From NCBI GenBank assembly GCA_025966295.1, contig JAOPVD010000188.1, forward strand, positions 1 through 9,169: a DNA stretch of 9,169 bases, in the 5' to 3' direction. This DNA is from Frankiales bacterium. Its GTDB lineage: Bacteria > Actinomycetota > Actinomycetes > Mycobacteriales > SCTD01. Shown here one piece after another: positions 5,541 to 9,169 of this stretch (positions are counted from its first letter, which is position 1; every line of letters begins with the position of its first letter). The notes under the pieces were generated by a model. The model worked only from the letters and a program-made list of their open reading frames with translations. It did not search any database and was not told the origin of the DNA. The position numbers were made by a program, and so were the translations under genes.

Positions 5541-7243
5541 TCCCTGGCCCAGCGACGCATCGTCTCGATCCGGTCCTGGAGCTGCTGGGCGGTGGCCTGC
5601 GCTGACGGCGGTCCGCCGCAGGCGGCGCGCAGCTCGGCGTGGATCACCCCGTGCTGCTTGTTGGTGCGGTGGTGCCAGGCACCGACGAGCCCGTTGAGCT
5701 CCTTGCGCAGGCCCGACAGGACCTCGAACGCGGTCTTCTCCCGCTCGACCGGCGGCGGCGCCACCGGCGTGTTCTTGAGCTGCTTGGCCTGGTGCTGCTG
5801 CAGGAGCACCGCGACCTGCTCCGGTGCCAGCAGCCCGGGCAGGCCCAGGAAGTCCTGCTCGTCCTCGGAGCCCACGGCCGCGCCGGTGCCGTACTCGCCG
5901 CCGTCGTAGATGACCCGGTCGAGGTGCGCCGACGCCTGGAGGGCCACGAACCCGTCCTCGTCCTCACCCTCCTTCTCGGTGCGGTTGGCGGCCGCCATCA
6001 GCTCGTCGGCCAGGAACTGCTCCTTCGCCGGCCCGTCGAGGGCGTGGTCACGCTCGAGCTCCATCTCGGCGGCGAGGGCCAGCAGCACCGGCACGGACGG
6101 CACGAAGACCGACGCCGTCTCCCCCGGCCGGCGGTTGCGGACGAAGCGTCCGACAGCCTGCGCGAAGAACAGCGGCGTCTGGATGCCGGTGCCGTAGACG
6201 CCGACCGCGAGCCGCGGGATGTCGACGCCCTCCGACACCATCCGCACCGCGACCAGCCAGCGCTCGTCGGAGTCCTCGAAGGCACCGATCTTCTTTGACG
6301 CCGTCGGGTCGTCGGACAGCACGACGACCGGCTGACGGCCGGTGATGCCCTGCAACAGCTCGGCGTAGAGCTTGGCGTTCTTGTGGTCGCTGGCGATCAC
6401 CATGCCGCCCGCGTCGGGCATGCCGCGGCGCACCTGGGTGAGCCGCTGGTCGGCGGCGGCGAGCACGGCGGGCATCCAGTCGCCGTGCGGGTCGAGCGCC
6501 GTCCGCCAGGCGTGCGCGGTCTGCTCGGCCGTCAACGGCTCGCCGAGGGTGGCGCTGATCTCCTCGCCGGCGCGGGTGCGCCAGGTCGCCGTACCGGAGT
6601 AGGCCATGAACAGCACCGGCCGCACGACGCCGTCGCGCAGCGCGTCGGCGTAGCCGTAGGAGTGGTCGCTGGCCGACCGGGTGATGCCGTCGCTGCCGCG
6701 CTCGTAGCGCACGAATGGGATCGGGTTGGTGTCGGACCGGAACGGCGTCCCGGTGAGGGACAGCCGCCGGGTGGCCGGCTCGAAGGCCTCCCGCACCGCG
6801 TCGCCCCAGGACAGCGCGTCGCCGGCGTGGTGCACCTCGTCGAGGATCACCAGCGTGCGGCGGCGCTCGGTGCGGGCCCGGTGCAGCAGCGGGTGGGCGG
6901 CCACGCCGGCGTAGGTGACCGCGACGCCGTGGTAGTCGGCGCTGGTGGTGCCCATGGCATTCTTGAACCCGGGGTCGAGCATGATCCCGACCCGGGCGGC
7001 CGCCAGTGCCCACTGGGTCTTGAGGTGCTCGGTGGGGGCCACCACGGTGACCGCCTGCACGGCGCCGCTGGCGAGCAGCTCGGAGGCGATCCGCAGCGCG
7101 AAGGTGGTCTTGCCGGCGCCGGGCGTGGCGACGGCCAGGAAGTCCCGCGGGTTGGTGCGGAGGTAGGTCACGAGGGCACTGCGCTGCCAGGCCCGGAGGG
7201 GCGCGGTGCTGGGTGCCTCAGAAGCTTCTTGCGGGGCTGTCAC
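5531..7243 (-). CDS. DEAD/DEAH-box superfamily 2 helicase
   Basis: This is an ATP-dependent nucleic-acid translocase or helicase of 570 residues; its cellular role is not known. The motifs appear in order from GTG 7243: LRAWQ (16-20, a Q-motif-like entry), Walker A TPGAGKT (40-46), APTEHLKTQW (motif Ia), Walker B LDEVHH (134-139), SLTGTPFR (162-169, motif III region), MVSEGVDIPRLAVGVY (335-350, motif V) and QAVGRFVRNRR (362-372, motif VI). The two RecA-like domains end near residue 390. About 180 residues follow with an acidic stretch (EKEGEDEDG) and a distinctive C-terminal block, HHRTNKQHGVIHAELR (about 524-539) then CGGP and a helical end. I chose GTG 7243 (VTAPQEASEAPS) because the upstream in-frame extension runs through the promoter gap and has no family character; GAAAG six bases before it is only a weak Shine-Dalgarno. 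Its TAG overlaps that of the DUF2277 gene. Confidence 0.9.
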   Translation of the reverse strand: MTAPQEASEAPSTAPLRAWQRSALVTYLRTNPRDFLAVATPGAGKTTFALRIASELLASGAVQAVTVVAPTEHLKTQWALAAARVGIMLDPGFKNAMGTTSADYHGVAVTYAGVAAHPLLHRARTERRRTLVILDEVHHAGDALSWGDAVREAFEPATRRLSLTGTPFRSDTNPIPFVRYERGSDGITRSASDHSYGYADALRDGVVRPVLFMAYSGTATWRTRAGEEISATLGEPLTAEQTAHAWRTALDPHGDWMPAVLAAADQRLTQVRRGMPDAGGMVIASDHKNAKLYAELLQGITGRQPVVVLSDDPTASKKIGAFEDSDERWLVAVRMVSEGVDIPRLAVGVYGTGIQTPLFFAQAVGRFVRNRRPGETASVFVPSVPVLLALAAEMELERDHALDGPAKEQFLADELMAAANRTEKEGEDEDGFVALQASAHLDRVIYDGGEYGTGAAVGSEDEQDFLGLPGLLAPEQVAVLLQQHQAKQLKNTPVAPPPVEREKTAFEVLSGLRKELNGLVGAWHHRTNKQHGVIHAELRAACGGPPSAQATAQQLQDRIETMRRWARERR

Positions 7244-7320
7244 AGGCTGCTTTCGATCGTGCTGACGCTTGGCGGTCGACCCGTGGGGAAGGGCGGGCCT
7301 CGGTCCACACGGACCCGATG

Positions 7321-7326
7321 ACACTA
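7321..7326 (-). promoter_or_regulatory. Possible -10 element (TAGTGT) for the helicase gene
   Basis: On the minus strand this reads TAGTGT, fitting TANNNT, in the 157-base divergent gap between helicase and hydrolase. It would give a leader of about 70 bases before GTG 7243. No convincing -35 lies upstream, so the call is tentative. Confidence 0.22.
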
Positions 7327-7356
7327 GGCGAGGCCGGTGACAGGACCGCGTCGGCA

Positions 7357-7374
7357 CGCCGCGTCATCGCGGCG
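7357..7374 (+). repeat. 7-base inverted repeat (hairpin) in the leader of the hydrolase gene
   Basis: CGCCGCG and CGCGGCG are perfect inverted copies separated by TCAT. The hairpin ends nine bases before the GGAGG ribosome binding site (7384-7388) of the hydrolase gene. It could be an RNA stem affecting translation, an operator for a dimeric regulator, or a chance product of very GC-rich sequence. There is no U-tract, so it is not an obvious terminator. Confidence 0.4.
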
Positions 7375-7400
7375 AAACACGGCGGAGGCACCATGCCGGC

Positions 7401-8354
7401 ATGGCCCCCGAGCAGGTCCGCCGCTCGTCCCGGGTCGTGCACGGCTACCGCCGGTCCTACCTGCTTGCGGGGCCGCGGATCGGCACCGCCCCGGTGCTCT
7501 GGCTGGTCCACGGCATCGGCGACTCGTCGCGTACCTGGGAGCAGGTCGTGCCGCTGCTGGCGCGCACCCACACGGTGGTGGCGCCGGACCTGCTCGGCCA
7601 CGGCGAGTCCGACAAGCCGCGGGCCGACTACTCGATCGGCGGCTTCGCCAACGGCATCCGCGACCTCATGGTGGTCCTGGGCATCCCGTCCGCCACCGTG
7701 GTCGGGCACAGCCTCGGCGGCGGCGTGGCGCTGCAGTTCGCCTACCAGTACCCGGAGCGGGTCGAGCGCCTCGTCCTCGTGGCGTCCGGTGGGCTCGGGG
7801 CCGAGGTGCACCCGGTGCTGCGGGCCGCGGCGCTGCCGGGGGCCTCCACCGCCATCGGGCTGTCGGGCCACCCGACGTTCCGCCGTCCGGTGATGGGGGC
7901 CTCCCGCTGCCTGGCCCGGTTGGGCCTGCTCGACCGCAGCGACGTCGAGGAGGTCGCCCAGGTCTGGGAGGCGCTGCGCGACCGGTCCACCCGGGCCGCG
8001 TTCCTGCGCACGCTGCGGGCCGTCGTGGACGTGCGCGGCCAGTCGGTGACCAGCCGCGACCGGCTCTACCTGACGGCGGCCATCCCCACCCTGCTGGTGT
8101 GGGGGCAGCGCGACCCGATCCTGCCCGTGCAGCACGCCCGCGCCGCCGCGGACGCCCTGCCCGGGGCCCGGCTCGAGGTGGTCGCCCGGGCCGGTCACCT
8201 GCCGCACAAGACCTGCCCGCAGGGCTTCTGCGACTCGCTGCTGACGTTCGTGGGGAGCACCACGGCCGCCCACCACGACCCGGCCGTGTGGCGCCGTCTG
8301 CTGCTCGGCGATGACGCGGGCGAAGCCGGCTTGTCCGCTTTGTCCACTGGCTGA
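7401..8354 (+). CDS. Alpha/beta hydrolase fold protein
   Basis: The 317-residue protein belongs to the alpha/beta hydrolase superfamily of esterases, lipases, C-C hydrolases and epoxide or haloalkane hydrolases; the substrate cannot be assigned. The oxyanion-hole segment is LVHGIGDSS (HG at 37-38). VAPDLLGHGESDKP follows (61-73). The nucleophile elbow is GHSLGG with Ser104, and the triad is completed by Asp238 in GQRDPILP and His266 in RAGHLPH. The cap domain lies between about 135 and 225. With Ser as nucleophile it is not a dehalogenase or typical epoxide hydrolase (both use Asp). The residues after about 285, ending GLSALSTG, are outside the fold and include unusual TTG leucine codons. ATG 7401 is the first start in this frame; GGAGG at 7384-7388 is 12 bases upstream, slightly far. 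No secretion signal is present, so it is probably cytoplasmic. Confidence 0.9.
   Translation: MAPEQVRRSSRVVHGYRRSYLLAGPRIGTAPVLWLVHGIGDSSRTWEQVVPLLARTHTVVAPDLLGHGESDKPRADYSIGGFANGIRDLMVVLGIPSATVVGHSLGGGVALQFAYQYPERVERLVLVASGGLGAEVHPVLRAAALPGASTAIGLSGHPTFRRPVMGASRCLARLGLLDRSDVEEVAQVWEALRDRSTRAAFLRTLRAVVDVRGQSVTSRDRLYLTAAIPTLLVWGQRDPILPVQHARAAADALPGARLEVVARAGHLPHKTCPQGFCDSLLTFVGSTTAAHHDPAVWRRLLLGDDAGEAGLSALSTG
8331..8348 (+). repeat. 9-base tandem direct repeat at the 3' end of the hydrolase gene
   Basis: TTGTCCGCT is followed immediately by TTGTCCACT, two copies differing at one base. They encode Leu-Ser-Ala and Leu-Ser-Thr just before the final Gly and stop. The AT-richer TTG codons stand out from the rest of the gene. 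Confidence 0.5.
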
Positions 8355-8436
8355 TCTTGAAGCGGCGGGCGGGTTAGATCCCTTGCTTTTCAGGGCATGT
8401 CGTGGTCAGGCACCAACCAGGTGCGTTCGCTCGACG

Positions 8437-8442
8437 AAGGAG
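8437..8442 (+). promoter_or_regulatory. Ribosome binding site of the 48-residue membrane protein gene
   Basis: AAGGAG lies six bases before GTG 8449. It decides the start of this tiny gene: the frame is open from inside the hydrolase gene, but only this GTG has a proper ribosome binding site and the hydrophobic protein begins exactly there. Confidence 0.75.
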
Positions 8443-8448
8443 TTCCCC

Positions 8449-8595
8449 GTGATCGCGCTCGGTCTGATCCTGCTCATCATTGGTGCCCTCGTGGCCAAGC
8501 TCTCGGTGCTCTTCACGATCGGGCTCGTGCTGCTGCTCGTCGGCCTGGTCCTGAACTTCGTGCCGATGGGCGGCAACCGCCGCAGGGTCTGGTAG
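8449..8595 (+). CDS. Tiny two-helix membrane protein, resembling DUF6131-type proteins
   Basis: The 48-residue product begins MIALGLILLIIGALVAKLS, continues with a second hydrophobic helix (about 20-38), and ends in a basic tail GGNRRRVW. It should be a membrane hairpin with its positive tail in the cytoplasm. It resembles in form the short actinobacterial proteins of the DUF6131 type (two Leu/Ile/Gly-rich helices then a basic end), but this is from pattern memory and unverified; the function is unknown. GTG 8449 has AAGGAG six bases upstream. The gene lies 94 bases after the hydrolase gene, and a strong hairpin terminator follows 16 bases after its stop, so it may be expressed alone. Confidence 0.7.
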   Translation: MIALGLILLIIGALVAKLSVLFTIGLVLLLVGLVLNFVPMGGNRRRVW

Positions 8596-8610
8596 ACCCG
8601 CTCAGACCTC

Positions 8611-8641
8611 GAAGGCCGGCCCCGCTGCGGGGCCGGCCTTC
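8611..8641. terminator. Strong bidirectional hairpin terminator
   Basis: A perfect 14-base inverted repeat (GAAGGCCGGCCCCG and its complement) is separated by the three-base loop CTG. It lies between two convergent genes: 16 bases after the stop of the 48-residue protein gene and 7 bases beyond the end of the DUF3097 gene. Neither side has a run of U, as is common for actinobacterial terminators. Position and stem strength make termination in both directions likely. Confidence 0.85.
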
Positions 8642-8647
8642 CGGCTG

Positions 8648-9169
8648 TCAGGGCTCGGTGACGAAGTCGATGAGGCGCTCGACGGACTGCAGCAACGGCA
8701 CCTCGATGTCGGCGTAGCTGTCGACGGCGGCGAGCACCCGCTTCCAGCCCTCCCAGCTCTCGCCCCACCCCAGAGCGGCGCAGACGCCCTCCTTCCAGGG
8801 CCGGCCCTTGGGCACCTCCGGCCAGGCCGCGATGCCGACGGCCCTGGGCTTCACGGCCTGCCAGACGTCGACGTACGGATGGCCGGTGACCAGGACGTGC
8901 GGGTTGGTGACCTTCGCCACCACCCGGCTCTCCTTGCTGCCAACCACCAGGTGGTCGACGAGCACCCCGAGCCGCTGCTCCCGACTGGGACGGAACTGCT
9001 GCACCAGCGTCGGCAGGTCGTCGACGCCGTCGAGCGGCTCGACCACCACGCCCTCGACCCGCAGGTCGTGGCCCCAGACCCGCTCGACCAGCTCGGCGTC
9101 GTGCTTGCCCTCGACCCAGATCCGGCTCCCCCGCGCCACCCGGGCGGTGAGCCCCTCCACCGCGATCGA
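8648..9169 (-). CDS. DUF3097 family protein, 5' part cut by window edge
   Basis: The visible 173 C-terminal residues match the actinobacterial DUF3097 family as I remember it: ARVARGSRIWVEGKHDAELV, then DLRVEGVVVEPLDGVDDLP, LGVLVDHLVVGSKESR, GHPYVDVWQAVKP, PWKEGVCAALGW and a C-terminal SVERLIDFVTEP. The frame is open to the right edge (SIAVEGLT), so the N-terminal part lies outside; a GTG at 9160 is an internal codon. The function is unknown. The pair IWVEGKHDAELVE and LVDHLVVGSKE looks like the Glu and Asp motifs of a TOPRIM fold, which would suggest a nucleic-acid or nucleotide role, but this is my inference. Its 3' end meets the bidirectional terminator at 8611-8641. Confidence 0.88.
   Translation of the reverse strand, partial: SIAVEGLTARVARGSRIWVEGKHDAELVERVWGHDLRVEGVVVEPLDGVDDLPTLVQQFRPSREQRLGVLVDHLVVGSKESRVVAKVTNPHVLVTGHPYVDVWQAVKPRAVGIAAWPEVPKGRPWKEGVCAALGWGESWEGWKRVLAAVDSYADIEVPLLQSVERLIDFVTEP

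Noticed and set aside
6383..7321. A 312-codon plus-strand open frame opposite the helicase
   Set aside because: It is Gly/Val/Arg-rich antisense sequence opposite canonical helicase motifs, with no domain signature.
7244..7357. A 38-codon N-terminal extension of the helicase
   Set aside because: It runs through the divergent intergenic region, is rich in Arg, Pro and Cys, and lacks family resemblance; GTG 7243 fits better.
7218..8276. A 352-codon minus-strand open frame opposite the hydrolase
   Set aside because: It is antisense to a gene with an intact Ser-Asp-His triad and has low-complexity Gly/Arg/Ala sequence.
8357..8380. TTGAAG followed by TTAGAT as a promoter for the 48-residue protein gene
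   Set aside because: The spacing is only 11 bases, not 16-18, and TTAGAT is a poor match to TANNNT.
8410..8424. Five-base inverted repeat GCACC / GGTGC upstream of the 48-residue protein gene
   Set aside because: The stem is short for such GC-rich DNA and has no supporting context, so it is not called as a regulatory element.

Overview
The window is very GC-rich, has strong G/C third-position bias, uses GTG starts often, and is tightly packed. Together with its protein families (actinobacterial M56 protease, DUF3097, DUF2277, long-form acyl-CoA oxidase, tiny two-helix membrane proteins) this points to chromosomal DNA of a high-GC actinomycete (Actinomycetota). I cannot name the genus. I see no tRNA, rRNA, CRISPR array, insertion sequence, integrase, phage gene or att-like repeat. 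It reads as ordinary chromosome, and I found no convincing new multi-gene system.

Layout. Left end, plus strand: the 3' part of an M56 (BlaR1-like) membrane metalloprotease gene (to 758), then a long acyl-CoA oxidase-type flavoenzyme (789-2693). Facing it is a minus-strand run read right to left: an Old Yellow Enzyme-type NADPH:flavin oxidoreductase (5048-3993), a TrmH/SpoU RNA 2'-O-methyltransferase (3982-3176) and a small lipoprotein (3166-2690). Their gaps are 10 and 9 bases, so they are probably one operon. Divergent from the oxidoreductase are two coupled small plus-strand genes: a 61-residue two-helix membrane protein (5139-5324) and a DUF2277 protein (5328-5534). Facing these is an SF2 DEAD/DEAH helicase (7243-5531). 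Divergent from the helicase, across a 157-base gap, is an alpha/beta hydrolase (7401-8354), followed by a 48-residue two-helix membrane protein (8449-8595). A strong terminator hairpin (8611-8641) separates it from a minus-strand DUF3097 gene cut by the right edge (9169-8648).

No gene-free stretch exceeds 300 bases; the largest gap is 7244-7400. Two convergent pairs (acyl-CoA oxidase/lipoprotein and DUF2277/helicase) overlap by exactly four bases, their two TAG stops sharing a CTAG. The second of these lies at the centre of a perfect 16-base palindrome.

The genes do not form one obvious pathway. The acyl-CoA oxidase fits lipid breakdown, the Old Yellow Enzyme fits reduction of activated alkenes or redox stress, TrmH and the helicase are nucleic-acid housekeeping, and the rest are conserved genes of unknown function. 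The points most worth a second look are the uncharacterised C-terminal module of the helicase, the possible TOPRIM-like core of the DUF3097 protein, the Cys-2 of the DUF2277 protein, the palindromic stop junction, and a hairpin in the leader of the hydrolase.
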